Assembly: GCF_001425485.1 (NCBI RefSeq)
Contig: NZ_LMQW01000012.1
Span: 105,170 to 169,169 of the forward strand
Direction: 5' to 3'
Length of the DNA: 64,000 bases
DNA from: Aureimonas sp. Leaf427
GTDB taxonomy: Bacteria > Pseudomonadota > Alphaproteobacteria > Rhizobiales > Rhizobiaceae
The notes below the pieces were generated by a model. That model did not search any database, had not been told where the DNA came from, and was given only the letters and a program-made list of their open reading frames with translations. The translations under genes were made by a program, and so were the position numbers. Positions 10,480 through 19,274 of this stretch are shown piece after piece (positions within the stretch are counted from its first letter, which is position 1; each line of letters starts with the position of its first letter).

Positions 10480-10687
10480 CAGCCCCTGGAGGAAGCCGTC
10501 CGGGGAAAGACGAAGGCCGAGGAGGAAGGGCAGCTTCTCCCCGATCAGGCCGAAATCCAGCCCGAGCGCGGAAAGCGCGAGCGCCAGCCCGGCGAGCAGC
10601 GCGCCCCAGGTCAGCGCGACCTTCAGCCGGAAGGCGGCGGGGCTCTTCCAGCCGGAAGCGCGGGGCGGAGCGTCCTGCGAAATCGGA

Positions 10688-11527
10688 TCAGCCGCCCGTC
10701 TTCGGGCTGATGTCGACGCCGAACCATTTCTGCGAGATCGCGGCCAGCGTTCCGTCCGCCTTCAGCTCGTCGACGATGCGCTTCACCTCGGCGTTCCATT
10801 CGGGATCGCCCTTGTCGGTGACGACCGCGTTCGGCTCGGCGAAGAGCGGCTCGCCGAGGATCTTCAGCTTGCCCGTCGCCTTTACCTGGCCCTCGGCCGT
10901 GCCGAGCGAGGCGACGATCGCATCGAGCCGAACGCCGGCCCCGAGCGCCAGATTGTGGAAGTTCACGGTCTCGTCGCCCGGCGTCGCCTGGACCTCGCCG
11001 AAGGGGAAGGCGATCGGCGCCTCGCCGGGAATGGCGAAGTTGCGCCCGAGATAGGCCTCGTAGGAGGAGCCGGTGCCGACGCCGACGCGCTTGCCCGTGA
11101 GATCGGCGACGGACTTGATCGCCGTCTCGTCCTTGTTCACGACGAGGACGGCGGGAACGCTGTAGTAGATGGCGGGAAAATCGACGACCTTGGCGCGCTC
11201 CTCCGTCGGCGTCGCCGAGGAGATCGCGACGTCCCAGCGCCCCGCCCAGCGGCCGCCGATGATCGCCTCCCAGCCGGGCGTCTCGATCTTCAGCTCGACG
11301 CCGAGCTTCTTGGCGAAGGCCTTGGCGACGTCGACGTCGAAACCGTCGAGTTCGTTCTTCTCGTTGATGAAGCCGAAGGGCGGATAGTCGTTGACGACGA
11401 CGTCCACCACCGTGTCCGCGGCGCGCACGCGGTCCAGCGTCTCGCCGGCGGAGGCGGCGCCGGCACATAGAAGCAAGGCGGCCAGGCCGAGGCCCCAGGC
11501 ACGCGGGCGTTGGATCGATGCCGGCAT
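10688..11527 (-). CDS. Amino-acid ABC transporter substrate-binding protein
   Basis: A 279-residue family 3 solute-binding protein. The start at 11527 gives a clean signal peptide (hydrophobic run GLGLAALLLCAGAASA); an upstream in-frame ATG would bury it. The hinge and pocket motifs are typical: DYPPFGFINEKNELDGFDVD near the mature N terminus, and the WEAIIGGRWAGRWDVAIS segment whose Arg binds the ligand carboxylate. It delivers a polar amino acid or derivative to the permease encoded next. The co-encoded homocysteine methyltransferase suggests a sulfur or methylated amino acid, which is inference. Confidence 0.92.
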   Translation of the reverse strand: MPASIQRPRAWGLGLAALLLCAGAASAGETLDRVRAADTVVDVVVNDYPPFGFINEKNELDGFDVDVAKAFAKKLGVELKIETPGWEAIIGGRWAGRWDVAISSATPTEERAKVVDFPAIYYSVPAVLVVNKDETAIKSVADLTGKRVGVGTGSSYEAYLGRNFAIPGEAPIAFPFGEVQATPGDETVNFHNLALGAGVRLDAIVASLGTAEGQVKATGKLKILGEPLFAEPNAVVTDKGDPEWNAEVKRIVDELKADGTLAAISQKWFGVDISPKTGG

Positions 11528-11658
11528 GGAGAGATCGTCCTTCAAGACGCTGAACCGGTCCGCCGGGGCCGGGGCGAGGCGCTCAATGTGCACGGGGCCG
11601 CCCGGGTCGGCAACGGCGGCAAGGACGGCCCACCCGGCTGCCGGCGGAAAACCGTTTC

Positions 11659-11711
11659 ACCGACGGGCGAAAAATCAGGATGCCTGCCTTTGCCTCCCGT
11701 CGCCCGTCGGT
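11659..11711 (-). terminator. Long-loop inverted repeat between two minus-strand genes
   Basis: A perfect 12-bp inverted repeat (ACCGACGGGCGA at 11659-11670 and its complement at 11700-11711) flanks a 29-base loop. It lies between the Gfo/Idh/MocA gene and the downstream binding-protein gene. It may end transcription of the former, but no T-tract follows, so a Rho-independent role is doubtful. Confidence 0.35.
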
Positions 11712-11719
11712 TTGGCGCG

Positions 11720-12766
11720 TCAAGGACGCTCCCAGCTGCCGGACGCGGCGGAGCGGAAGAAGGCGTCGATGACGCGCATGTTGAGGACGGCGTCCTCGAT
11801 GCCGACCTCCAGCGGCGGCCCGCCGAGGATGGCGGCCGAGACCGCGTCGCCCTGGAGCGTGTACTGGTTGGAGACGGGCAGCTCGATCAGCTCGCGGCCC
11901 GTGCCGAAGAGATCGCGGCCGTCGTCGACGAGAATGCGCGTCGGGCGGTCGATCGGCGAATTGAAGGGAATCTCGATCTCGATGCGCCCCTTGGTGCCGA
12001 GCACGGTGACGCGCTGTGCGGGGGCCAGCTGCGTGGCGGAGGTGAAGGCCAGATGCCGCGCGCCGGAGAACTCGGCGATGCCGGTGGCCATGCGGTCGGT
12101 GCCCATGTCGGGATCGATGTCGAAGCTGGCGACCACGCGCTCGGGCTCGCCCCCGAAGAGATAGCGCGCCGTCGCGATGGCGTAGCAGCCGATGTCGTAG
12201 AGCCCGCCGCCGCCGATCTCGGGATTGTTGCGGATGTTGCCGGGGTCGGTCAGGTGGTAGGCGAAGACCGTCTGGATCGCCCGCGCCTCGCCGATGCGCC
12301 CGCCCTGGACCAGCTCGCGCGCCGCCTTCCACTGCGGATGGTGGCGCACCATGAAGGCCTCCGCCACGATCTTGCCCGTGCGCGCGCTCGCCTCCACGAG
12401 AAGCGCGGCGTCCTCGGCGTTGAGCGCCACCGGCTTTTCGCAGAGGACGTGCTTGCCGGCCTCCAGCGCCTTGATCGTCCAGGGCACATGGAGGTGGTTC
12501 GGCAGGGGATTGTAGATCGCGTCGATATCGGGCGCGGCGAGCAGCGCCTCGTAGGACCCGTAGGCGCGCTCGATGCCGAGATCGTCGGCCACTTTGCGGG
12601 CGGTGGCCGCATCGCGCGAGGCGATGGCGGCGACGACGGAGCGCTCGCCCTGCTGCATGGCGGGGATCACATGGACCCGGCCGATCTTGGCGGTCGACAG
12701 AACGCCCCAGTTCACCTTGCGCGCGGCCGGCTTGCCCGCCGTCTCCTTGATCGTCATCTGGCTCAT
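11720..12766 (-). CDS. Gfo/Idh/MocA-family NAD(P)-dependent oxidoreductase
   Basis: A 348-residue dehydrogenase. The N-terminal Rossmann fold (NWGVLSTAKIGRVHVIPAM) is followed by the family hallmark CEKPVAL, whose Lys is catalytic, and by a C-terminal substrate domain with GGGGLYDIGCYAI. It most resembles the D-xylose dehydrogenase/glucose-fructose oxidoreductase branch, which oxidises sugars or cyclitols, but the substrate is not assigned. A GAGGGGAGG ribosome site sits at the ATG; a second ATG three codons later is better spaced and may be the real start. The gene stands alone, with a hairpin before the next operon. Confidence 0.9.
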   Translation of the reverse strand: MSQMTIKETAGKPAARKVNWGVLSTAKIGRVHVIPAMQQGERSVVAAIASRDAATARKVADDLGIERAYGSYEALLAAPDIDAIYNPLPNHLHVPWTIKALEAGKHVLCEKPVALNAEDAALLVEASARTGKIVAEAFMVRHHPQWKAARELVQGGRIGEARAIQTVFAYHLTDPGNIRNNPEIGGGGLYDIGCYAIATARYLFGGEPERVVASFDIDPDMGTDRMATGIAEFSGARHLAFTSATQLAPAQRVTVLGTKGRIEIEIPFNSPIDRPTRILVDDGRDLFGTGRELIELPVSNQYTLQGDAVSAAILGGPPLEVGIEDAVLNMRVIDAFFRSAASGSWERP

Positions 12767-12920
12767 CCTCCCCTCGCCGCCGGGCTCTCTCGCACCGGCC
12801 GCTCTTCGAGGGGAGGCTACACGGCCCGGCCGCCCGGCGAAACCGAGCGCCTGCGCTCGTTCACAGGGAGGAGGCGCGAGGGGCCTGCGGGCGGTCCCTC
12901 GGCGAGCGAGGCCGCCCGGA

Positions 12921-14645
12921 TCAGAAGGCCCGGGCGACGCGGGAGTGCAGGTCGTGGACCGGCGAGGTGGCGTGCCGCGGCGGGACGTTCCGCGTCCGCT
13001 CGGCGCCGTCGATCTTGAACTGGCCGAGCAGCTTGTTCAGCGAGTTCACCTCGGCGGAGAGCTCGTTGCAGGCGGCCGTCGATTCCTCGACCATGGCCGC
13101 GTTCTGCTGCGTGCCCTTGTCGAGCGTGCCGACCGCGACGTTGATCTCGCTGAGGCCGGAGGCCTGCGAGCGGGCCGATGCGACGATCGCGTGGACATGC
13201 GTGTCGATCTCGGCGACCTTGTCGACGATGCCCTGCAAGGACTCGCCGGCGCGGCCGACGAACTCGACGCCCTCCTCCACCTGATGGCGCGAGGTCGAGA
13301 TCAGGCTCTTGATCTCCTTGGCGGCTTCCGCCGAACGCTGGGCGAGACCGCGCACTTCCTGGGCGACGACGGCGAAGCCCCGGCCGGCTTCACCTGCGCG
13401 TGCCGCCTCGACGCCCGCGTTCAGCGCGAGAAGATTGGTCTGGAAGGCGATCTCGTCGATGACGCCGATGATGTTGCCGATCCGGTCGGACGATTCCTCG
13501 ATCTTGCCCATGGCCTCGACGGCCTTGGTGACGATGCTGCCGGACTGCTCGGCCTCGGCCTTGGTGCGCGACACGAGATCGCCGACCTCGTCGGCCCGGC
13601 GGCTGGAGAGGCGCACGCTGGTGGTCATTTCCGCGAGCGCCGCGGAGGTTTCCTCGATCGCCGCCGCCTGCTGCTCGGTGCGGCGGGCGAGATCGTCGGA
13701 GGCCGCGCGGATGTGCTCGGAGCCCGACTGGATCACGTCGGCATTGTGACGAACGACCTTCATCGCGCCCTGAAGCGTCTCGACGGACGTGTTGAAGCTC
13801 TGGCGGATCGGATCGAGGCCGGAGGCGAAGGCCTCGTCGATCCCGCTGCCGAGGTCGCCCTCGGCCAGCGCGCCGAGCGCGGCGCCGAGGCGGCGCACGG
13901 CGACCACGCGGCCCGTCACGTCCGTCGCGAACTTCACGACCTTCACGATCCGGCCGTTGAAGTCGAAGATCGGATTGTAGGAGGCCTGGATGTAGACGGG
14001 GCGTCCGTCCTTGCCGATGCGCGTGAACTCGTCGGCGACGAACTCGCCGGCCCGCAGCTTGGTCCAGAACGCCTGATAGTCGGGCGACTTTACGAAGGCG
14101 GGCTCGACGAAGATGCTGTGATGGCGGCCGATCACCTCGGACAGGGTGTAGCCGAGCGCGGAAAGGAAGTTCGGGTTGGCCGTGCGGATCGTGCCGTCGA
14201 TGTCGAACTCGATGATCGCCTGGGCGCGATCGATCGCGGCCATCTTGGCGGAGTTCTCCATCTGGCTGAGCTTGGTCGCCGTGATGTCGTTGCAGAACTT
14301 CACGACCTTGAGCGGCTTGCCGTTGCCGTTCAGGATCGGGTTGTAATTGCCGCGAATGAAAACCTCTTTGCCGTTCTTGCCGATGCGCTTGAACTCGTCG
14401 CACTCGAACTCGCCCCGGGCGAGCTTCGCCCAGAAGGCGGCGTATTCGGCCGAGCGGGCGTGGTCGGGCTCGACGAAGATCCGGTGATGCTGCCCGATGA
14501 TCTCCTGCGGCTTGTACTCCATCAGCTCGCAGAAATTCACATTGGCGCTCAGGATCTTGCCGGAGAGATCGAACTCGATGATCGCCATCGACTTGTCGAG
14601 AGCGGCCAGAATCCTATCAGCATTCGAACTCAGAAAATTGACCAT
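12921..14645 (-). CDS. Cytoplasmic methyl-accepting chemotaxis protein with two PAS domains
   Basis: A 574-residue receptor with no signal peptide or membrane helix. Two consecutive PAS domains (about residues 10-118 and 130-240) each contain GxHHxIFVEP and a YNPI-N/D-G segment, the pattern of the Aer/haem-or-flavin-like group. They are followed by a signalling coiled coil with the invariant hairpin tip [18 protein letters not shown] near residue 400. It should sense an internal redox or metabolic cue and control CheA. The C terminus (SRVARAF) lacks the W-x-x-F tail seen in the other two receptors here. No che genes are nearby. Confidence 0.93.
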   Translation of the reverse strand: MVNFLSSNADRILAALDKSMAIIEFDLSGKILSANVNFCELMEYKPQEIIGQHHRIFVEPDHARSAEYAAFWAKLARGEFECDEFKRIGKNGKEVFIRGNYNPILNGNGKPLKVVKFCNDITATKLSQMENSAKMAAIDRAQAIIEFDIDGTIRTANPNFLSALGYTLSEVIGRHHSIFVEPAFVKSPDYQAFWTKLRAGEFVADEFTRIGKDGRPVYIQASYNPIFDFNGRIVKVVKFATDVTGRVVAVRRLGAALGALAEGDLGSGIDEAFASGLDPIRQSFNTSVETLQGAMKVVRHNADVIQSGSEHIRAASDDLARRTEQQAAAIEETSAALAEMTTSVRLSSRRADEVGDLVSRTKAEAEQSGSIVTKAVEAMGKIEESSDRIGNIIGVIDEIAFQTNLLALNAGVEAARAGEAGRGFAVVAQEVRGLAQRSAEAAKEIKSLISTSRHQVEEGVEFVGRAGESLQGIVDKVAEIDTHVHAIVASARSQASGLSEINVAVGTLDKGTQQNAAMVEESTAACNELSAEVNSLNKLLGQFKIDGAERTRNVPPRHATSPVHDLHSRVARAF

Positions 14646-15240
14646 CCGCTCCAGCCCCAGATCTACCGCCGCTCGGCACCCGTTCTCCGAAGCGCCAAAA
14701 CGATAGAAACATTGCGAGCTTAAAACTTCTTAAAGTGCTGCCATAGATTATGTCGCGATGATTATCATTCGCATTTATTTCATAACAATTCCAGGATGAG
14801 TATCCGCACATGAACTTCATCGATCGGCTGTAGCGATCACTCGTCCCAATGTGCTGGAAACACGGGTCTTTCACACGTATCGCGCACGAAGCTTGAGAAA
14901 GTGCGCGCAATCGCTCTGCAGTTCATCGCTTCGGTTATAGCTTCTGCTTCGCACATTCGTCTCGAGCGGTGTTAGGCCGCTGAAAAGATGAGCCGTTTTC
15001 CACGCGGGGACGGTTTTCTGCTACGGAATGTCGCAGGAACCTCCGAAATCGTCCGCCCGCCGTCCGATTTACCGCGTATCACCGGAAAACGGAGAACTCG
15101 CCGCGGCCGAAGCGCCATCCGAGAGCCGCCCGACCGCCGCGGGAAACCGGTCGCCTCTCCCCTCGAGCTGTCGAAGCAAGATCGAACCGTTTCCGCCGGG
15201 CGGGAACCAGACGCCCACGTCCCGGCATCGGCCGGCCCGA
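14646..15240 (+). other. Intergenic region, 595 bp, no gene seen
   Basis: It separates the divergent side of the PAS chemoreceptor (start 14645) from the 3' end of the AraC gene (stop 15241). The first 150 bp are clearly AT-rich compared with the genome and probably hold the chemoreceptor promoter. Short open frames here have neither ribosome sites nor protein-like composition. I see no RNA gene. Confidence 0.5.
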
Positions 15241-16218
15241 TCATCCGCCCCGCAGCGTTCGAGAGGGCGTCTCCCCGAAGAAATCCCGATAGGTGCCGGA
15301 GAAGCGGCCCCAGTGCGAAAAGCCCCAGTCGAGCGCGATGTCGCAGATGCGCCGGCTCGTCCGCCGGGCTTCGATGATGTCGCGGCGGGCAAGGTCGAGA
15401 CGGCGCGTCAGGAGCAGAGCGTCGAGCGCGGTGCCGAGCACGGCGAGCGAGGCGCGCCGAAGCTCCGCCGACGAAGCGCCGAGGGCACGGGACAGGCTTG
15501 CGACCGTCGCGGGCTCTCGCGGATGGGTCGCCAGCCAGTCCTGCATCTCGCCGTGAAGCGCATGGGCGCGGCGGTCGATGCGCGGACGGTCGGCGGACGA
15601 GCCGGACAGGGAGGCCGACAGGGCGCCGAGCCGGTCGCGCAGGAGGTCGGCGATCAGGAGGTCGAGGCCCGGCGAGCGCGCCGCCTCGCCGCTGGCATAG
15701 ACCGCCAGGAGCGAAGCCAGCCAGTCGAAGAGCGCATCGGCCGACGCCGTCGACGGCCCGGTGCGGACGGCACCCGCTTCCGGCCGCGCGTCCTCGTCGA
15801 AGACCGCGATGTCGGCGACGACCATGATGATGTCGCTGTTTTCCTCGCTGACGCCGAGCCGCGACCAGCCATGCCCGACGCCGAGACTGCCGCCGACCTG
15901 GCCTTCGCCGTTGGAATGGAAGCCGCCCGCATGGGACGGAAGGCAGAAGGACACGACGCGATCCTTCGGCGCGGTGAAGGCCTGGACGACGGACACGTTG
16001 ATCCGCTCGCGCAGGATCGAGAAGCCGGGCAGGGACAAAGAGGAGATGGAGCCTTCGAAACGGCCGGGCGACAGCTGGCTGTAATGCTGCGCGAAACCGG
16101 GGAGCGAGCGCTCCTGCTCGCTCGCCTCCTCGAAACGCCGCATGGCGAAGGCGCCGGCGGAAGAAGGCTCGCCGGGCATCGTTTCTCCGCTGCGCGGGGC
16201 CGTCGAAGGAGAACCCAT
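15241..16218 (-). CDS. AraC-family transcriptional regulator
   Basis: A 325-residue regulator. The C-terminal 100 residues contain the two helix-turn-helix motifs, ending with DIALDWGFSHWGRFSGTYRDFFGETPSRTLR, the family signature in short form (GF-HxGRFS-YR-FGE-PS). The N-terminal 200 residues are a ligand-binding domain of the AraC-binding-like type. It is transcribed away from the amine dehydrogenase operon, separated by 157 bp that contain a plausible promoter. The likely role is therefore activation of that operon in response to an amine or aldehyde, which is inference from position. Confidence 0.88.
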   Translation of the reverse strand: MGSPSTAPRSGETMPGEPSSAGAFAMRRFEEASEQERSLPGFAQHYSQLSPGRFEGSISSLSLPGFSILRERINVSVVQAFTAPKDRVVSFCLPSHAGGFHSNGEGQVGGSLGVGHGWSRLGVSEENSDIIMVVADIAVFDEDARPEAGAVRTGPSTASADALFDWLASLLAVYASGEAARSPGLDLLIADLLRDRLGALSASLSGSSADRPRIDRRAHALHGEMQDWLATHPREPATVASLSRALGASSAELRRASLAVLGTALDALLLTRRLDLARRDIIEARRTSRRICDIALDWGFSHWGRFSGTYRDFFGETPSRTLRGG

Positions 16219-16271
16219 GCCGCCTGAGTAGCGCTAGGGGAGATCGTAAGGCAATCGTCGGAAAGCCTCTT

Positions 16272-16301
16272 TTGAGGGCGTGCTTATTTTTTATTCATAA
16301 T
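16272..16301 (+). promoter_or_regulatory. Candidate promoter of the amine dehydrogenase operon
   Basis: TTGAGG (16272-16277) and CATAAT (16296-16301) are separated by 18 bases of T-rich sequence in an otherwise GC-rich region. They lie 75 bases before the first gene of the operon. This is a pattern match only; AraC sites were not resolved. Confidence 0.35.
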
Positions 16302-16375
16302 CGGCGGCCTCCGGTGGATAGTGCGGGGCGAACCCCGTTGATAGCCTGATCTCCTGTCAGCCACGGAGCCACCCG

Positions 16376-17524
16376 ATGCGGATCTCGAACGTCCTTCTCG
16401 CTCTCGCCTTCGGCACGGCGGCATTCGCACCGGCCCATGCGCAGGAGGAGTTCGAACCCGAGCAGCTGAGCGTCGAAGCCAAGGTGCGGCCGGGGCCGAA
16501 CATCTTCGTGCTCGACCAGAGCTGGAAAGGATCGAGCCGCCTCAACGTCCTCTCCGCCGACGACCTCTCGGTGAAGGGCATCATCAGCGTCGGCCTCGTC
16601 GGCCAGGCCACCTTCTCGCCGGACCTGAAGACGGCCTATCTGACCTCCGCCTATGCCAAGCGCATCGTGCGCGGGCCGACGGAGGCGGTGCTGGAGGAGT
16701 ACGACACCGAGACGCTGAAGCTGCGCCGCGAAATTCCGATCTCCGAAAAGTTCGCGCAGACCGCGCCCGCCAAGTCGGCGCTCGTCCTCTCCGGCGACGG
16801 CAAGTTCGCCTTCGTGCAGAACGCGACCCCGGCGACTTCGGTCACGGTGGTCGATCTCACGAGCGGGGCGAGCGTCGCGGAGGTTCCGACGCCGGGCTGC
16901 TTCGCGATCTTCCCGGCCGCCGCGGGCGCGAAGTTCACGACGCTCTGCGGCGACGGAACGCTGGCGAGCTTCACCGTCGCGGCCGACGGCAAGGCCTCCC
17001 CGCCGCAGAAGAGCGCGCCGATCTTCGACGCCGCCAAGGACGCCCTCTTCATCCAGGCCGAACGCGTCGGCGCCGATCTCCTCTTCACCTCCTTCAACGG
17101 CAATCTCTACCGCGTCTCGGACGCCGGCGAGGCGCCGAAGCTCGTCGACAAGTTTTCCTATGTCGAGAGCGTCGAAGGCTCCTGGCGGCCGGGCGGGGTC
17201 GAGATCATGGCCTACAATCCGGCCCATGACGTGCTTTTCGTGACGATGCATCCCGGCGGCAAGGAGGGCTCGCACAAGGACGCGGCGACCGAGATCTGGG
17301 CGATCAAGGTGGCGGACAAGAAGGTTCTCTACCGCTCCGCCGTCCATGGCGTGAAATCGATCGCGGTGACGCAAGGGCCCGCGCCCGTGCTCTTCGCCAG
17401 CGACCCCGAAGAGGGCAACGTCACGCGCTACGAGATCGACCCGGAGGCGAAGTTCGCGGCCAAGCTGACGGTGACGGCGGAAAGCGTCGGCATCTTCGTG
17501 CCGCTGGTGGTGGCGGGCGAATGA
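16376..17524 (+). CDS. aauB: Amine dehydrogenase heavy (beta-propeller) chain, aromatic-amine type
   Basis: A 382-residue periplasmic protein with a signal peptide (LLALAFGTAAFAPAHAQ). The body is a seven-bladed propeller of the methylamine/aromatic amine dehydrogenase heavy-chain family, visible in repeated strand patterns such as FSPDLKTAYLTSAYAKRIVRG and MAYNPAHDVLFVTMHPGGKEGSHKD. Two heavy chains hold two catalytic light chains; the enzyme oxidises primary amines to aldehydes plus ammonia and passes electrons to a copper protein or cytochrome. The order heavy chain, mauE, mauD, light chain matches the known aauBEDA cluster. Its stop overlaps the next start (ATGA). The exact amine substrate is not known. 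Confidence 0.85.
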   Translation: MRISNVLLALAFGTAAFAPAHAQEEFEPEQLSVEAKVRPGPNIFVLDQSWKGSSRLNVLSADDLSVKGIISVGLVGQATFSPDLKTAYLTSAYAKRIVRGPTEAVLEEYDTETLKLRREIPISEKFAQTAPAKSALVLSGDGKFAFVQNATPATSVTVVDLTSGASVAEVPTPGCFAIFPAAAGAKFTTLCGDGTLASFTVAADGKASPPQKSAPIFDAAKDALFIQAERVGADLLFTSFNGNLYRVSDAGEAPKLVDKFSYVESVEGSWRPGGVEIMAYNPAHDVLFVTMHPGGKEGSHKDAATEIWAIKVADKKVLYRSAVHGVKSIAVTQGPAPVLFASDPEEGNVTRYEIDPEAKFAAKLTVTAESVGIFVPLVVAGE

Positions 17525-18087
17525 GCGCCGAGCCCCGCCTTCTCGCCATGGCGGCGGCGGCGGCGACGGTGCTCCTCGTCGTCCTCTTCCTGCGCGCCGC
17601 CTTCCACAAGGTCTCAGACCTCGTGCGCTTCCAGGGCTATGTCGAGGACTACCGCATCCTGCCGGAGCGGCTCGTCGAGCCCGCGGCCAAGGGGCTGGCG
17701 GCGGCGGAAGGTCTGGCGATCGCGCTCCTCGTCGTTCCCGCCACGGTCCGGCTCGGCGCGGCCCTCGCCTTCGGGCTTCTCCTCCTCTACGCGGGCGGGA
17801 TCGCGCTCAACCTCTCGCGCGGACGCCGGCGCATCGAGTGCGGCTGCGGCGGTCCGGCGCAGATGCTCTCCGTCAGTCTCGTCCTTCGCAACGGGCTGCT
17901 CGCGGCCCTCGCCCTCCTGCCGCTCGCGACGGGCTTCAACGCCCTCTCGCTCGGCGAGGCGGCGGCGGCGGTCTCCTCCGGCCTTCTTCTCTTCCTCTTC
18001 GTCACGCTCGCCGAACAGCTTCTCGCCAATGACGGCCATGTCCGGCTTCTTCGCGAGTCCCTGTCGGGCAAAGGAACCGCGTCATGA
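17521..18087 (+). CDS. aauE: MauE-like membrane protein for amine dehydrogenase maturation
   Basis: A 188-residue protein with four or five membrane helices. It belongs to the MauE/DoxX redox-associated family: the Cys pair in RIECGCGGPAQMLS sits between helices. In methylamine utilisation, MauE and MauD are required to form the disulfides of the light chain in the periplasm. It overlaps the heavy-chain gene by four bases at its start and the mauD-like gene by four bases at its end, so the trio is tightly coupled. Confidence 0.85.
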   Translation: MSAEPRLLAMAAAAATVLLVVLFLRAAFHKVSDLVRFQGYVEDYRILPERLVEPAAKGLAAAEGLAIALLVVPATVRLGAALAFGLLLLYAGGIALNLSRGRRRIECGCGGPAQMLSVSLVLRNGLLAALALLPLATGFNALSLGEAAAAVSSGLLLFLFVTLAEQLLANDGHVRLLRESLSGKGTAS

Positions 18088-18692
18088 GCGCCCTCACCTT
18101 CATCGTCATCGTCCTGTGGATCGTGGTGCTGGCGCAGATGGCGGTGATCTTCGCGCTGGCGCGGCAGATCGGCGTGCTCTTCGAGCGCATCTCGCCGGTC
18201 GGCGCGCTCGTCAACGAATCCGGGCCGAAGATCGGGGAGACGACGCCGGTCTTCACCCTGCCGAGCCTCAACGGCGGCGTCGTGTCGATCGGCACGCCGC
18301 GGTCGCGGGCGACGCTGGTCTTCTTCCTCTCCACCTCCTGCCCGATCTGCAAGAAGATGCTGCCGGTCCTCAAATCGGTGCGCGAAAGCGAGGGCCGCTG
18401 GCTCGACGTGGTGCTGGCCAGCGACGGCGACGAGGCCAAGCATCGCGCGCTGATCGAGAAGGCGGACCTGAAGGCCTTCCCCTACGCCCTCTCGGCCGAT
18501 CTCGGCATCACCTACCGCGTGGCGCGCCTTCCCTTCGCCGTCCTCATCGATGCCGAGGGCGTCGTCCGGGCCAAGGGCCTCGTCAACAATCGCGAGCAGC
18601 TCGAAAGCCTCTTCAACGCGGCCGAGACGGGCGAGGCCTCCATCCAGTCCTTTCTCGGCCGGCACGAGGGCGCGAGCCTTCAAGGCGCCTGA
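18084..18692 (+). CDS. aauD: MauD-like thioredoxin-fold protein
   Basis: A 202-residue protein with an N-terminal membrane anchor (about residues 4-26) and a periplasmic thioredoxin/peroxiredoxin-like domain. The active site is STSCPICKKM, with Cys86 and Cys89, the CPxC form typical of MauD. It probably works with the MauE-like protein as an electron conduit for making or isomerising the light-chain disulfides. Position between mauE and the light-chain gene fits known amine dehydrogenase operons. Confidence 0.88.
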   Translation: MSALTFIVIVLWIVVLAQMAVIFALARQIGVLFERISPVGALVNESGPKIGETTPVFTLPSLNGGVVSIGTPRSRATLVFFLSTSCPICKKMLPVLKSVRESEGRWLDVVLASDGDEAKHRALIEKADLKAFPYALSADLGITYRVARLPFAVLIDAEGVVRAKGLVNNREQLESLFNAAETGEASIQSFLGRHEGASLQGA

Positions 18693-18737
18693 CCCCGACG
18701 AACGCCAGCCGACCCCAACGCCAGCGGAGAGACACGC

Positions 18738-19274
18738 ATGAACCCGATCGACCGCCTGATGCGCATGATGGACCGCGCCGCCGAGGCCGGCTCGCGGCGC
18801 ACCGCCAGCCAATACGGCCGACGCAGCTTCCTGGCGAAAGCCGGCGCCTTCCTCGTCGGCGGCACGCTCCTGCCCATGCTGCCCTTCGACCGCTCCGGCC
18901 GGGCGGAAGCGGCGGAAAGCGCCGACGCCGACATCGAGACCGACTGCGCCTACTGGCGCTACTGCGCGCTCGACGGCAATCTGTGCAACACGTCCGGCGG
19001 CACGACGACCTCCTGCCCGCCCGGCTCCTCGGCCTCCAAGGTCGCCTGGGTCGGCACCTGCCGCAATCCCGAGGACGAGAAGGACTATCTCGTCTCCTAC
19101 AACGACTGCTGCGGCAAGGCCGACGTGAACTCCGCCACCTTCTGCTTCACCAGCCAGGGAGAGCGGCCGGGCTACCGGATGGGCCTCTACAACGACATCA
19201 ACTGGTGCATGGCGAACGACGACAAGGGCTATCACTGCACCGTCGCCGTGCTGGTGGGTCTCGCCGATGGCTGA
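18738..19274 (+). CDS. aauA: Amine dehydrogenase light chain carrying the TTQ cofactor
   Basis: A 178-residue precursor with a long Tat-type leader (RRSFLAKAGAFLVGG). The mature part matches the quinoprotein light chain: Trp104 (KVAWVGTC) and Trp156 (NDINWC) align with the two tryptophans that become tryptophan tryptophylquinone, and Asp79 and Asp123 align with the two conserved acidic residues near the cofactor. The stretches TSCPPGS, ERPGY and NWCMAN are closer to aromatic amine dehydrogenase than to methylamine dehydrogenase, as I recall those sequences. Ten Cys are present instead of the usual twelve; the missing two are a disulfide pair (see findings). Overlaps the next gene by 8 bases. 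Confidence 0.88.
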   Translation: MNPIDRLMRMMDRAAEAGSRRTASQYGRRSFLAKAGAFLVGGTLLPMLPFDRSGRAEAAESADADIETDCAYWRYCALDGNLCNTSGGTTTSCPPGSSASKVAWVGTCRNPEDEKDYLVSYNDCCGKADVNSATFCFTSQGERPGYRMGLYNDINWCMANDDKGYHCTVAVLVGLADG

